From Xylocopilactobacillus apicola (lineage in GTDB: Bacteria > Bacillota > Bacilli > Lactobacillales > Lactobacillaceae), in NCBI RefSeq assembly GCF_033095985.1, contig NZ_AP026802.1, positions 1,922,001-1,986,000 of the forward strand: 64,000 bases of DNA, given 5' to 3'. Below are positions 49,627 through 59,133 of this stretch, piece after piece (position 1 is the first letter of the stretch; the number at the start of each line of letters is the position of its first letter). A program made the position numbers and the translations under genes. A model generated the notes under the pieces. The model was given only the letters and a program-made list of their open reading frames with translations. It searched no databases and had not been told where the DNA came from.

Positions 49627-50516
49627 CTCTCCCTCTTTTCAAATCTACTCATTTGATAACGGGCATTAATGTAGCTCTTTCGCAAATCACGCAGTCTCTG
49701 ATAATCTTGATTAAGCCCATCAAGGAGAATTTGCTGTTCCTTTAATTGTTTGCGAAAAATCTCACTGCGCTCGTCAACTACAACGCCCGTTCGATGCAGA
49801 TAAGCACTAAGCTGAGCTGTCAACTGCTCTTTTTTGCTGCTAAGTTCGTTAATCTGCTGTTCAAAAGCGACTAACCGTCGATTAATTGCCTTGGTTTGCA
49901 GATTGAACTCCATAAACCATTCATAGGGCATATTACTCTTTAATTTATTACATTCCCGACAAGACAACGTCAGGTTATCAAGATCGTTGGCTCCACCGCT
50001 AGAAACCGGTTTCATATGATCGATGCTCATCCCCTGACGCCCACAATACTGACAAGTATTGTGGAAGCGATGATAAACCTGCATCCGGGTATTGTAGTCA
50101 ATCTTCTGCAAATTATGTATTGTATCGACTTGAAATCCCAACTGAGCCAAATTATCAAAAAAACTTCCGAGATTATCGAGAGTGATTTCTTGATCTTCAT
50201 ACTTAATCAATCGTTCATAAAGATCGCGGCGCCCAATATTCTTCTTAACTACAATTGCGGCGTCATCATAATCGCTGATAATTGCTTCGACTACTTTGCG
50301 CATGGTTTTGGGTAATTGAAGCGCTTTTCCAGTTGTCTGGCCACCTTGGTATGTTAAATTCATCACTTCAGCGTAAATGCTATTGCGATAGTTATAAAAA
50401 TCACTATATAGCAAGCCGCGGACCTGGCAAACATCACAAACACTGAAAACCTGGGACTTTTTAATGAAGTGTTCGGGCGTCAAACGCAACTCACAACTAG
50501 CACAACTTAATTTCAA
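49623..50516 (-). CDS. HNH endonuclease-domain protein
   Basis: This 297-residue protein has an N-terminal zinc-finger-like pair (CASCELR and CDVCQV) and a middle helical part. The HNH core at about 165-200 is CQYCGRQGMSIDHMKPVSSG, then NLTLSCRECNKLK. A C-terminal coiled coil is rich in Arg and Gln. It is likely a DNA-cleaving or binding protein of defence or repair type; not assignable further. The start overlaps the 50513 gene stop by 4 bases. Confidence 0.82.
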   Translation of the reverse strand: MKLSCASCELRLTPEHFIKKSQVFSVCDVCQVRGLLYSDFYNYRNSIYAEVMNLTYQGGQTTGKALQLPKTMRKVVEAIISDYDDAAIVVKKNIGRRDLYERLIKYEDQEITLDNLGSFFDNLAQLGFQVDTIHNLQKIDYNTRMQVYHRFHNTCQYCGRQGMSIDHMKPVSSGGANDLDNLTLSCRECNKLKSNMPYEWFMEFNLQTKAINRRLVAFEQQINELSSKKEQLTAQLSAYLHRTGVVVDERSEIFRKQLKEQQILLDGLNQDYQRLRDLRKSYINARYQMSRFEKRER

Positions 50517-50827
50517 CGGTAAACTATTTCCAACTCAGAACGCTTGCTAACAAAATTCACTCCCACAACTGATTGATCTAAGATTTTCGTATATTCATCT
50601 AGTACATCATCCGGCAAAGGAGTGACTCCCTTTAACGCTGTTATGACCTCTTGAGTACTATCTAGCTGTTCAAAGTCCAACAAAATTTCAATTTTAGTGA
50701 CAACATCACGCAACAAATCAGTTAATAATGAATTGGGCTTCCCCTCAAGATCGGTCATCACCAACTTATCAGCTGTGAAGTACTCGTGATTCAATTTAGT
50801 AATTTTAATAATCTCAAAAACTGACAT
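50513..50827 (-). CDS. hypothetical protein upstream of HNH gene
   Basis: A small acidic protein of about 104 residues without membrane segments. I use ATG 50827, preceded by AAAGGTGG; a GTG 12 bases earlier would overlap that site. It is coupled to the HNH nuclease by a 4-base overlap, so it could be its partner. Family not recognised. Confidence 0.65.
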   Translation of the reverse strand: MSVFEIIKITKLNHEYFTADKLVMTDLEGKPNSLLTDLLRDVVTKIEILLDFEQLDSTQEVITALKGVTPLPDDVLDEYTKILDQSVVGVNFVSKRSELEIVYR

Positions 50828-50895
50828 CAAGTATTCCACCTTTCTTCCTTTTTCCCTATAATAACATAGGTAACTAATAAAGGTGGATGAAAAAA

Positions 50896-51243
50896 ATGAA
50901 CGAATTAGATGACTGCTTTGCTGAATACTTTACAACCATTAAATCGCCCGAACAAAGGGAAATATTTCGCCAAATCTTGATTCAGACAATGTTAATGTTA
51001 GAGCTTAACAGCTACCCCGAAATGGACGGTGGCAACCCTAGTTTCTTTCTAAACGATCAGCCAGTGATCGGATTTAGCGCGAACACTGAACAAATTGAAA
51101 TTATCCCGCAAAATATCGTTGCCCTAAAAACTGCCGTCTCATGGGACCATGATTTTCCATTTGACCATGTCAAGAAGTTAGTAAAACTGAGGGAAGCAGA
51201 ACTCCTTGAAGATATTGAAGGTGTTGACCGAGCTGAAGACTAA
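50896..51243 (+). CDS. hypothetical acidic protein
   Basis: A protein of about 115 residues, starting at the ATG with AAAGGTGG eight bases upstream; an ATG at 50887 abuts the ribosome binding site and is unlikely. It is soluble and acidic (ELDDCFAEYFTTIKSPEQRE near the start). It converges on the dTDP-glucose dehydratase gene with a 4-base overlap of stop codons. No family recognised. Confidence 0.65.
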   Translation: MNELDDCFAEYFTTIKSPEQREIFRQILIQTMLMLELNSYPEMDGGNPSFFLNDQPVIGFSANTEQIEIIPQNIVALKTAVSWDHDFPFDHVKKLVKLREAELLEDIEGVDRAED

Positions 51244-52196
51244 ACATCAACTTCCCACCAAGCACGGTTAGTTTGATACCAGTCAATAGTTCTTCGGAGG
51301 CCGCTGGCAAAATCAACCTCCGGCTTCCAACCTAAGGAAGTAATTCTTGCAAAATCTAACCCATAGCGCCAATCGTGCCCCGGTCGATCACTGCCAAATT
51401 GGATAAAATCGGGACTTTTCCCCAGTTCAGTGGCAACCATTTGGGTCACCGCTAGATTACTAAATTCTTCAAAAGAACCTACTTGATAAATTTCTCCCGG
51501 GACACCTTTTTCAATCACCAACTCAATTGCCCTAACATTGTCCTCGACGTACAACCAAGAACGGAGATTAGTCCCGTCACCATAAAGTTCAATTGTCGCG
51601 TCTCTTAAAGCATGCGTAATAGCCTTTGGAATCAGCTTCTCCAAATTCTGATAAGGTCCGTAGTTATTGGTCGAGCGCACAATATTAGCTTGAACACCGT
51701 AAGTTTTCTGGTAAGAATTCACCAACAAATCCGCACTCGCTTTACTAGCTGCATAAGGCGAACTCGGATTTATTGGTGTCGTCTTTTGAGCCCAGACCCC
51801 ACTTGGCAAACTGCCATAAACTTCATCAGTGGAGATTTGAATTAAGCGCACCTGATGCTCTTTTGCCACCTCTAACAAGGTTTGAACACCCAGAACATTG
51901 GTCTCGACGAAAATGTCTGGGTCGGATATTGAGCGATCAACATGACTTTCAGCTGCAAAATTTAAAATCAAATCAACATGATTACCAGCAACAATGTTCG
52001 CCACCAAATTTCGATTATTAATATTTCCACTGTAAAAACGATAGTGACTTTGGTTGGTCCCATTCAAGTTATCCGTATTTGCCGCATAGGTCAAAGCATC
52101 CAGATTAATCACCTGGTCAGAACAATAATGAGCCAAGTGATACCGAATGAAATTAGCTCCAATAAAGCCCAGTCCACCCGTCACTAAAATGTTCAC
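51240..52196 (-). CDS. rmlB: dTDP-glucose 4,6-dehydratase
   Basis: This 318-residue short-chain dehydrogenase has NAD motif GGLGFIGANFI, DTDEVYGSL-type active site seen as STDEVYGSLPSG, catalytic YAASK and NNYGPYQ. It makes dTDP-4-keto-6-deoxyglucose for rhamnose or related sugars in cell-wall polysaccharides. It stands without rmlA, C or D in this window. It starts one base after the esterase stop region, so the two may be co-transcribed. Confidence 0.92.
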   Translation of the reverse strand: MNILVTGGLGFIGANFIRYHLAHYCSDQVINLDALTYAANTDNLNGTNQSHYRFYSGNINNRNLVANIVAGNHVDLILNFAAESHVDRSISDPDIFVETNVLGVQTLLEVAKEHQVRLIQISTDEVYGSLPSGVWAQKTTPINPSSPYAASKASADLLVNSYQKTYGVQANIVRSTNNYGPYQNLEKLIPKAITHALRDATIELYGDGTNLRSWLYVEDNVRAIELVIEKGVPGEIYQVGSFEEFSNLAVTQMVATELGKSPDFIQFGSDRPGHDWRYGLDFARITSLGWKPEVDFASGLRRTIDWYQTNRAWWEVDV

Positions 52197-52987
52197 TAAA
52201 TCAGCCTCTCTTCTTCAACGTAATCGATCGGCAACCACCTCAAGACATCTTCTAGTAATTGATCCCAATAATACCATTCATGTCGCCCGCGTGATTTTTG
52301 ATAATTAAGCTGATAACCTAAACCTTCAACTTCTTTTTTGGCTGATTGATTGCTCAAATACAGATCATCATCGGTCCCAATCCATGCAAAAAGCTTTGGT
52401 AGCTCCAGATTTTTTGCTGCCTGTTGGCGCGCCAACTCCAATAAATCATTCTCAGAGCCCGCAAAATCATTTAGATTACCAAAAATGCCTTGCCAATAAG
52501 CCAGCTGCTGCTCATCTTTAATTAGGTCCAAATTCATTTGACTCAAATCTAACGCCCCTGATAGTGAGGCAGCGTAAGAGAATTTATTGGTCCCAAAAGC
52601 AAACTTCCAAGCGCCGTAACCACCCATCGAAAGACCCGCGACAAAATTACGTTCTCTGGAAGTTGCCAATTGCGGGAACATTTCATGGATTTTCTCAGGC
52701 AATTCTAGCGCTAGAGCATCAAAATAGTTCATCCCATAAGTCGTGTTAGTGTACCAGCCTAAACCCGTGGTTGGCATAACCACGGCCAGATTGGTACGAC
52801 GAATTAAACGAGCAAGGCGGGTTTGACGCAACCATGTGAGCTCGTTTCCGCCCATGCCGTGCAATAGATAAAGAACCGGGATTTCAGTTAAATCAGCATC
52901 CACCGCTTCTTTTTCTGGCAAAATAACTACCATTTCCTGATCTTCGCTTAAAACCTTTGAGCGATAATTAATCTGTAATAAAGCCAT
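52196..52987 (-). CDS. EstA/esterase D-like serine esterase
   Basis: This 263-residue cytosolic alpha/beta hydrolase has LLHGMGGNELTW for the oxyanion region, nucleophile Ser120 in GLSMGGYGAWK, acid in IGTDDDLY and His in RGRHEWYYW. It matches LAB tributyrin esterase (EstA) and S-formylglutathione-hydrolase-like esterases that act on short-chain esters. It lies 8 bases after the shikimate-kinase-like gene. Confidence 0.85.
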   Translation of the reverse strand: MALLQINYRSKVLSEDQEMVVILPEKEAVDADLTEIPVLYLLHGMGGNELTWLRQTRLARLIRRTNLAVVMPTTGLGWYTNTTYGMNYFDALALELPEKIHEMFPQLATSRERNFVAGLSMGGYGAWKFAFGTNKFSYAASLSGALDLSQMNLDLIKDEQQLAYWQGIFGNLNDFAGSENDLLELARQQAAKNLELPKLFAWIGTDDDLYLSNQSAKKEVEGLGYQLNYQKSRGRHEWYYWDQLLEDVLRWLPIDYVEEERLI

Positions 52988-52995
52988 TTCTCCTC

Positions 52996-53550
52996 CTAAA
53001 ATAGATCGTCTTCATCAACTTCAGTAGTAATAAAAGATGCGATCTCGTGGGCTAATTCTGCTGCATCTTTGTTCGCTGTTTCCAATAATAAGTCAGAAAT
53101 ATTGCGATAAGCTTCATCCCCAAACTTCCAATAATCCTGCAAAATTTTCTCAACAGGCTGCTCACCAATATAATCTGAATACAAATGAGTAGCTAGGTAC
53201 TTGACCAATGATTTTGAATGTTTGATATGTAAATAGATAATAGCTGCGTCTGATTCCACTAAAGTAATGAGATTATTTTTATCCTCAACCAAGTCAGAAC
53301 CAGTCGAAATAATGCTCCCCTGCCTACTAAGCAAATCGGAGAACACATATTCTTCAACATGATGAATTTCATCCCAACCGATGCTGTCAAATTGACTAGG
53401 TGGCAAACGCAAAAACTGATTCTCCACCTCTTCTTTGAAGTCATAAAAGGGCCTATTTAATTGTTCAGCCAGATTGTGGCCAATTTGGTTTTGGAAAATC
53501 CCCCAAAAACCAACGAGTACTATCGTTTCATTTTGTTCAGCTTTATTCAT
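52996..53550 (-). CDS. shikimate kinase-like protein with degenerate P-loop
   Basis: This 184-residue protein follows the AroK fold pattern: VGFWGIFQNQIGHNLAEQLN at the P-loop place, FYDFKEEVE at the shikimate-binding DxD-like place, STGSDLVEDK at the GGG place. The Walker A Gly-Lys-Ser/Thr is missing (IFQNQIG) and the GG motif is altered, so kinase activity is unlikely. It could be a diverged regulatory homolog. No aro genes are nearby. Confidence 0.65.
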   Translation of the reverse strand: MNKAEQNETIVLVGFWGIFQNQIGHNLAEQLNRPFYDFKEEVENQFLRLPPSQFDSIGWDEIHHVEEYVFSDLLSRQGSIISTGSDLVEDKNNLITLVESDAAIIYLHIKHSKSLVKYLATHLYSDYIGEQPVEKILQDYWKFGDEAYRNISDLLLETANKDAAELAHEIASFITTEVDEDDLF

Positions 53551-53579
53551 ACCTATATTCTATCCTAAAATTACCCTAA

Positions 53580-53858
53580 TTAGAAATCGTCCCAGTGGTG
53601 ACTTTTAGTTGGTAAAACAATGGCAAAAGCAAGATACCAAAACAGCCCCTGTCCAAGGAGCAAAATCGACAAAAGCCAGACGATTCTGAGAATGCCAGGA
53701 GAGATTCCAAACCGTTCTCCGATTCCCCCACAAACACCTGCCAGAACTCGATTATCAGTCGATTTATAAAGTCCTAGAACTCTTCCAACTAACGAAGCAA
53801 TAAACAGAAGAATCAAAAGTGAAATTACTATAAAAAAGAAAATAAAGAAAAGAATCAT
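53580..53858 (-). CDS. PspC-domain envelope-stress protein
   Basis: This 92-residue protein has an N-terminal membrane segment (about 2-22), then the PspC core RVLAGVCGGIGERFGISPGI and a second hydrophobic segment (IVWLLSILLLGQGLFWYLAF). It acts at the membrane in stress response; target unknown here. It is a single gene with ribosome binding site GGAGT. Confidence 0.85.
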   Translation of the reverse strand: MILFFIFFFIVISLLILLFIASLVGRVLGLYKSTDNRVLAGVCGGIGERFGISPGILRIVWLLSILLLGQGLFWYLAFAIVLPTKSHHWDDF

Positions 53859-53999
53859 GTCGGCAACTCCTTACTAAATATAATATAAGTATAACCCAGT
53901 TAAAAACTTAAACAAATCGGTCAAAAGATTGATTTTACAGTTGATCTTTTTGGCTAATTAAATTATTCTGAATGAAAAGTGTTTACGCAAGGAGAAAAA

Positions 54000-54575
54000 A
54001 TGAAACTACTGGAAGACAGAATTCAAAAAGATGGACTAATTCTTAATGACGACATTTTAAAGGTCGATTCTTTTCTAAATCACCAAGTTGATCCTGCTCT
54101 AATGATGGAAATCGGCAAAGAATTTGCGAGGATTTTTGCTGATACAAATGCTGATCGCATTTTAACCGTTGAATCATCCGGCATTGCCCCTGCGGTAATG
54201 GCGGGCTATGTTATGGATCTACCAGTGGTTTTCGCCCGCAAGCATAAATCGCTGACTTTGCCAGACAACGTCTACACCGCTGATGTCTTTTCATTCACGA
54301 AGCAAGTCAAGAATAAGATTATTATCGACAAGCGTTTCCTGCACCCCGATGAGAACATTTTGATCATCGATGATTTTCTAGCTAACGGACAAGCTGTCTA
54401 CGGACTACTTGATATTACTAAAGCCGCCGGTGCTAATATTCAAGGCGTTGGGATCGTGATCGAAAAGACTTTCCAGCGCGGCAGAAAACTTCTCGACGAG
54501 AACAATATTAGAGTTGAAGCCCTCGCAAGAATTTCTGAATTCAAAGACGGCAAAGTCGTTTTTACCGAGGATTAA
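54000..54575 (+). CDS. xpt: xanthine phosphoribosyltransferase
   Basis: This 191-residue protein converts xanthine and PRPP to XMP for purine salvage. It has the PRPP-binding loop ENILIIDDFLANGQA and ESSGIAPAVMAGY. The start is ATG 54000 with AAGGAG upstream, not the GTG 21 bases earlier. The 140-base leader shows no clear purine riboswitch. It converges with the S66 peptidase gene (4-base overlap). Confidence 0.93.
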   Translation: MKLLEDRIQKDGLILNDDILKVDSFLNHQVDPALMMEIGKEFARIFADTNADRILTVESSGIAPAVMAGYVMDLPVVFARKHKSLTLPDNVYTADVFSFTKQVKNKIIIDKRFLHPDENILIIDDFLANGQAVYGLLDITKAAGANIQGVGIVIEKTFQRGRKLLDENNIRVEALARISEFKDGKVVFTED

Positions 54576-55657
54576 TTTCTAAAAAATGGCTCTTTAACGG
54601 TGATCGCAGGGTGATCAAGATCGAGCTCTACTCTTGCCCCGTACGGCAAAGCCACCCGCGGATAACTGTGTCCAAAATTCACATTATAAATAATGGGCAG
54701 CTGAAAGTCACTGGTGACATCTAATAAGACAGCTTTATACTCTTCATAATTTTTCTCATTTTGCGGTTTTCCGACAATAATCCCATTAATGTTTTGAAAT
54801 ATTCCCCAAGCCTTCAGATCTTCTAACATATGCCGATAAAACTCTGCATCTGGACACATTTCACTAGTTTCGATAAATAAGATTTTCCCCTGCCACTCTT
54901 CTTTTGACGGAAAAATCTGATACTTAGCAATAACTTTATCTTCATCGCTAATTTTTGGAATCGTCGTGTGAATCATGTCATGCAAACTGTCTAAACAGCC
55001 GCCAAGCAGTTCACCAGTGACAACTCCTTGACCTCTTAGAACCTCATATCCATGCTCTTCTACATGACTAGGCCGAACAGTCCCTAGCGCTTTTTCAGAA
55101 AAATCAGTTCGTTCTTCATACCAAACTGGGCTTGAAGTAATCGCCGTCTCACTTGGATTTGAAAAGTAACGCATAATAGTTTCTTTAGTTTTTGGGAGCA
55201 AATCAGAATCAAGCTCTGCTAAATCATTGATAAAATTCGGACCATAATAAGTCCGTAGACCCAAGCGGTGGAACATCAAATGATTAATTGTCGTATCTGA
55301 GAACCCGCTAAATAGCTTGGGATGTTGCAACACAGCTCGAACAAATTCTGAATCTTCCATTATATGTGGAAGTATTCGATAAGTATCAAGTCCCCCTATT
55401 GCGCAAAAAATTCCTTTGATCCGTGAATCGTAAAAAGCTGCCTTGAGATCTGCTGCTCGCGCCTCAGGGTGTGCTGCTAAATATTTCACCCCTTTTAACG
55501 CGTTGGGCATCAATTCTGGTTTAAGTCCTAATTCTTGCAATCTTTTGAGACCCAGATCAAGTTGATGTTTGGCCGATTTTTCGCCCAAAGTTCCCCGAGA
55601 AAGACTTACAATCGCGATTCTGTCGCCTTTTTCTAAATTCGATGGTAAATTAAGCAT
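54572..55657 (-). CDS. LD-carboxypeptidase / MccF-like S66 peptidase
   Basis: This 361-residue serine peptidase of family S66 has GDRIAIVSLSRG at the start, CAIGGLDTYRILP and FSGFSDTTINH around the nucleophile region (the usual G-G-x-x-S/D context), and GGCLDSLHDM. It acts on L,D-peptide bonds in murein recycling or on microcin-like nucleotides. I set the start at the ATG with GGAGAAACTAAAA upstream, 15 bases after an alternative ATG. No signal peptide. Confidence 0.85.
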   Translation of the reverse strand: MLNLPSNLEKGDRIAIVSLSRGTLGEKSAKHQLDLGLKRLQELGLKPELMPNALKGVKYLAAHPEARAADLKAAFYDSRIKGIFCAIGGLDTYRILPHIMEDSEFVRAVLQHPKLFSGFSDTTINHLMFHRLGLRTYYGPNFINDLAELDSDLLPKTKETIMRYFSNPSETAITSSPVWYEERTDFSEKALGTVRPSHVEEHGYEVLRGQGVVTGELLGGCLDSLHDMIHTTIPKISDEDKVIAKYQIFPSKEEWQGKILFIETSEMCPDAEFYRHMLEDLKAWGIFQNINGIIVGKPQNEKNYEEYKAVLLDVTSDFQLPIIYNVNFGHSYPRVALPYGARVELDLDHPAITVKEPFFRN

Positions 55658-55734
55658 TTTTAGTTTCTCCATTTATTTAGGGAAAGTATAACATTTGCGC
55701 TATAATTTAACCATGAATTAATGGAGGAAGAAAA

Positions 55735-56151
55735 TTGACATTAGAAATTTCAACCGGAGCGGTCGTATACCGCAAACACAATGGAACGATCGAATATCTT
55801 CTTGAACAAAGTGTGCCTTCTCATTACTGGGGGTTTCCAAAAGGACACGTCGAAGAAGGAGAATCTGAACAAGAAGCGGCAGAACGCGAAATCCGAGAGG
55901 AGACCGGCCTTAACGTGCACGTCGACGTCACTGGCTTTAGACAGTCAGATGAATATCCCTTGGCTAACGGCAACCTCAAGCGAACAATTCTCTTTTTAGC
56001 TGAAGCTAGCGATGATCAAAAGATAATTAAACAGGATTCTGAAATCAGCCACTTGGACTGGTTTAACTACGAAGATGCGCGAGCGACCCTGACTTATGCC
56101 AGTTTAAGGGCAATTCTCAGAAACGCTCACAATTACTTGAATGGCCGTTAA
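55735..56151 (+). CDS. Nudix hydrolase (Ap4A hydrolase-like)
   Basis: This 138-residue protein has an intact Nudix box GHVEEGESEQEAAEREIREE followed by TGL. The GFPKGHVE context and length fit bis(5'-nucleosyl)-tetraphosphatases. The start is TTG 55735 with GGAGG seven bases upstream. The next gene begins directly at the stop codon. Confidence 0.88.
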   Translation: MTLEISTGAVVYRKHNGTIEYLLEQSVPSHYWGFPKGHVEEGESEQEAAEREIREETGLNVHVDVTGFRQSDEYPLANGNLKRTILFLAEASDDQKIIKQDSEISHLDWFNYEDARATLTYASLRAILRNAHNYLNGR

Positions 56152-56973
56152 ATGAAATCCAAAAATAAATCGCTAGAATTTACCATTGCAGCTTGGCTAA
56201 TTTTAGGAATCGGAGCTCCTCTGGTCAGACAATTTGGTCAAAAAATCTTACCAGAAGAGTATCTGAGTTTGGTTACTAACTTAATTGTCCTACTAATTGC
56301 AATTTACCTAAACAGTAAATTTTTTAAAGTCCCAATTCGCTGGCAGAACCGCCACAACTTTAAGAGCCAATTAATTACTTGTCTCCCAGCGCTAATCTTT
56401 ATTTTGTTGCTGGTAGATATCTGGCACTGGCAACTAGGAAGCTTGTTTTTCGTTAATTTATTGAATTTGTTTTTAAGTGCTGTTTCTAACATTTTCATTA
56501 TTTACGGATTGATCCTGACTTTAGTCGAACAAGCTAACCCTGACAAACCTTATCGAGCCGTTGTTGTAAGTACAATTGCGTTTGGATTAACTAACATTTA
56601 TATTTTATCAATTTCATATGGCAGCGGGGTCTTTCTCATGTCGGTCATCGAGAAGATAATTTTGTCCATGGCTTTTAGCGTTCTATTGGCAACAGTTTAT
56701 CTCAAAACGCATCACTTAAACCTCGTAATTGCGCTTCAAATGATGTATCTGGCTCCCAGAATTTTAAATGAGCTCTCAGTGCCGTTAACGTCTAATACCT
56801 TTACTTTAGCTTATCTCATTATAGCGATCTTTTATTTTATCTTTTTAACTCAAGTCGTCAATTCTGCGACTGATTTTATCACATTGAAAATCGTGATGAA
56901 CTCTGCAGTCTTGCTGATTTGCTTATTCGTTTCATATCAACAATTCAAGCCAAAAAAAATGCCTCCAAAGTAA
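56152..56973 (+). CDS. polytopic membrane protein, CPBP-like without catalytic motifs
   Basis: This 273-residue protein has about eight membrane segments. The part LVEQANPDKPYRAVVVSTIA and FGLTNIYI aligns with the place where CPBP (CAAX) proteases have EExxxR and FxxxH, but the second Glu and the His are not present. A peptidase role is therefore doubtful. The ATG follows the Nudix stop without a gap (TAAATG), so the two are co-translated. A terminator overlaps the stop. Confidence 0.6.
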   Translation: MKSKNKSLEFTIAAWLILGIGAPLVRQFGQKILPEEYLSLVTNLIVLLIAIYLNSKFFKVPIRWQNRHNFKSQLITCLPALIFILLLVDIWHWQLGSLFFVNLLNLFLSAVSNIFIIYGLILTLVEQANPDKPYRAVVVSTIAFGLTNIYILSISYGSGVFLMSVIEKIILSMAFSVLLATVYLKTHHLNLVIALQMMYLAPRILNELSVPLTSNTFTLAYLIIAIFYFIFLTQVVNSATDFITLKIVMNSAVLLICLFVSYQQFKPKKMPPK

Positions 56974-56986
56974 AGGGGCATTTTTT
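56954..56986. terminator. bidirectional terminator
   Basis: The stem AAAAAATGCC (56954-56963) pairs with GGCATTTTTT (56977-56986), extended by further G/C and G/T pairs inside. It overlaps the CPBP-like stop and lies at the end of the MgtC gene. Confidence 0.88.
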
Positions 56987-56987
56987 G

Positions 56988-57695
56988 TTAAAGGCTGACC
57001 ATCTTAATTGACATAATATTCTCATTCATTGAAATATCTTCAATGATATCGGCGTTATTGATCTTGGTCGGGATCTCCACGTCGTAGACGTTAGTATAGA
57101 TATGATTATTGGTATCCGACTGGTCAACGTTAAAGTTAACGTCGCGCACCACGATACCGTGCTCGTCAAAATAATCCTGAATGAAAGTTTTGGTTTCTTT
57201 CTTGTGCCGGTACTGAATCATAACTTTCTTAACTGGCGTAATGTGAAGAATTTGCTTCAAAACCGTTAAAACCAGGAAAATAACCACGGTACCAGCAATT
57301 GCGATGTCATAATTCCCCATTCCAATTGCTAAACCTAACCCAGCTACTGCCCACAGACTAGCAGCTGTCGTTAATCCGCGGACAATTTGATGATGTACTA
57401 AGATCGTCCCAGCGCCTAAGAACCCGACCCCGCTAACCACCTGGGCGATTAACCGCGCCTCATCTGCTCTAATAACTCCTGCGTAACGCGGATATTTGCT
57501 GGCCATCATCAAGGCATTGAAGCCAATCTCCTTTTGGATCATTGCAATAATGCAGGCCCCCACACAAACTAAGATATGCGTCCGCAATCCCGCAGAGTGA
57601 TTTTTTTGCTCTCGATTGTAACCGATCAGACCAGCACAAACAACTGACAGCAGTAGACGAAAGATAATTTCGTAAATTGATAAATACAAATTCAT
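56988..57695 (-). CDS. MgtC/SapB family membrane protein
   Basis: This 235-residue protein has five N-terminal membrane segments with GLIGYNREQKNHSAGLRTH, GVGFLGAGTI and LTTAASLWAVAGLGLAIG, the conserved MgtC blocks. A C-terminal ACT-like cytosolic domain (~150-235) is present. It is linked to magnesium and envelope homeostasis. Single gene. Confidence 0.92.
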   Translation of the reverse strand: MNLYLSIYEIIFRLLLSVVCAGLIGYNREQKNHSAGLRTHILVCVGACIIAMIQKEIGFNALMMASKYPRYAGVIRADEARLIAQVVSGVGFLGAGTILVHHQIVRGLTTAASLWAVAGLGLAIGMGNYDIAIAGTVVIFLVLTVLKQILHITPVKKVMIQYRHKKETKTFIQDYFDEHGIVVRDVNFNVDQSDTNNHIYTNVYDVEIPTKINNADIIEDISMNENIMSIKMVSL

Positions 57696-57778
57696 AATTT
57701 TCCCCCCTTCGAAAGATCTAGACTAACTGAATAGTTTACGCTTATTTTTGAAACGTTAAAAGGGAAATTAGCGAAATT

Positions 57779-58615
57779 TTAATAATAAAGAATTGCGATT
57801 GCCTTTTCGCCAATATGCGTTGCTAGGACGGGACCTGTTTCTGCAAGCAAAGTTGGAATATCTGGACGAATTCTAAAAATATGCGCTGCTAGTGATTTGG
57901 CATAATCCTCTGCGTTAACGTAGGAGATCCCAATCGAATGTAAATTAGGATTTTGCAACATTTCATCAATTACTCCGTTATAAAATTGTTCGATTCCTTT
58001 CATGCTGCGAGTCTTCTTGACTGGAAGCAATTTCTGATCTTTTAACTCGATGACAAGCTTAAGCCGGATGATCGTAGACAGCACGCCTGAAACTCGGCTG
58101 ATTCGCCCTCCTTTAACTAAATTGGTCAGCGTCGGTAAAGCCAAGTAGACCTTCGTTTCGTCTCTAACTTTCTCGATTTCTGTCAAAATTTCCTCAATTG
58201 AAGCACCTGATTTTGCCATTTGCGCAGCTTTGAGTACTTGAAAAGCAAGGGCTCGATCAGTAAAATCACTGTCAACCACAATCACTTCCCCGTGACTAAT
58301 CTTTGCAGCTTCTCTAGCAACGTTCACCGTTCCGCTCAAAGCTGCAAGCATATGGATGGACAACACAGTTTGCCCGTTGCTTGCATATTTACTGTAGACC
58401 CCAACAAAGTCGCCAAGCGAAGGCTGGCTAGTTTTCGGCAAATTCGTAGCTTGACGCATCTTTTCCACGAATTCAATTGGCGTAATATCGATGCCATCAA
58501 GATAGTTCTTGCCGTCAATTTCAACTTTTAAGGGTACGATTTCAATTTCGTATTCTTCAATTTCTTGCTTAGTAAGTCTGACTGAAGAATCTGTAACAAT
58601 TTGGATTTTACTCAT
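57779..58615 (-). CDS. DegV family fatty-acid binding protein
   Basis: This 278-residue protein starts IQIVTDSSVRLT, with LPKTSQPSLGDF, GEVIVVDSDFTDRALAFQ and GGRISRVSG, all DegV landmarks. DegV/FakB proteins present fatty acids to the kinase FakA. Single gene with GAGGTG ribosome binding site, divergent from the plus-strand LXG operon (176-base gap). Confidence 0.92.
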   Translation of the reverse strand: MSKIQIVTDSSVRLTKQEIEEYEIEIVPLKVEIDGKNYLDGIDITPIEFVEKMRQATNLPKTSQPSLGDFVGVYSKYASNGQTVLSIHMLAALSGTVNVAREAAKISHGEVIVVDSDFTDRALAFQVLKAAQMAKSGASIEEILTEIEKVRDETKVYLALPTLTNLVKGGRISRVSGVLSTIIRLKLVIELKDQKLLPVKKTRSMKGIEQFYNGVIDEMLQNPNLHSIGISYVNAEDYAKSLAAHIFRIRPDIPTLLAETGPVLATHIGEKAIAILYY

Positions 58616-58791
58616 TTTGCACCTCGCTATAATTTTTTGCCTATATTAAATTATACATGATTACGACACTTTTAAAATATTTTTAAGCGAATGTTAATTT
58701 TCTGAACTTCAGCACTATCAAAGCGCTAACATTCATGATATGGTAAAGTGTATATAACAGAGTAATACTGATTTAAATAAAAGGAGGAACC

Positions 58792-59133
58792 ATGAATTCA
58801 AGTGAAATTATGAGCCAAATTAGAGCGGCGGAAGAAAAGATCCAGGTGCTAAAAGGTGCGCTGATTGATATGTATAGTGCTGATAAACGGCTGACCGAAG
58901 CTGGTAATTCGATTAAACAGGCAAAGTCCACGGCTCACCCTTGGCGCGGGCAACAAAAGGAGACTTTCAGTTACCAAGCTATTCAAATTGACGATATTAT
59001 CACCGCAAATATTAGAACTAACAACGATAATATCTTTGCTACAATGACCAGAATTAAGCAGTTGGAAAGTGAAATTGAGAGTTTGCGCAACAGTTTAGCG
59101 AGCGCATTACAGGCGGAGGCAAGTGTCAAATGA
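58792..59133 (+). CDS. YwqH-like (DUF5082) LXG partner, second module
   Basis: This 113-residue coiled-coil protein has a WRG turn (HPWRGQQKETFSYQ) between long helices, equivalent to 46436-46750. AAAGGAGG lies 6 bases before the ATG. It overlaps the YwqI-like gene by 4 bases. Codon use is less AT-biased than in the main island. Confidence 0.8.
   Translation: MNSSEIMSQIRAAEEKIQVLKGALIDMYSADKRLTEAGNSIKQAKSTAHPWRGQQKETFSYQAIQIDDIITANIRTNNDNIFATMTRIKQLESEIESLRNSLASALQAEASVK

Noticed and set aside
53860-53999. Purine riboswitch in front of xpt
   Set aside because: The leader lacks the conserved purine aptamer core and only a weak 7-base-pair hairpin is present.
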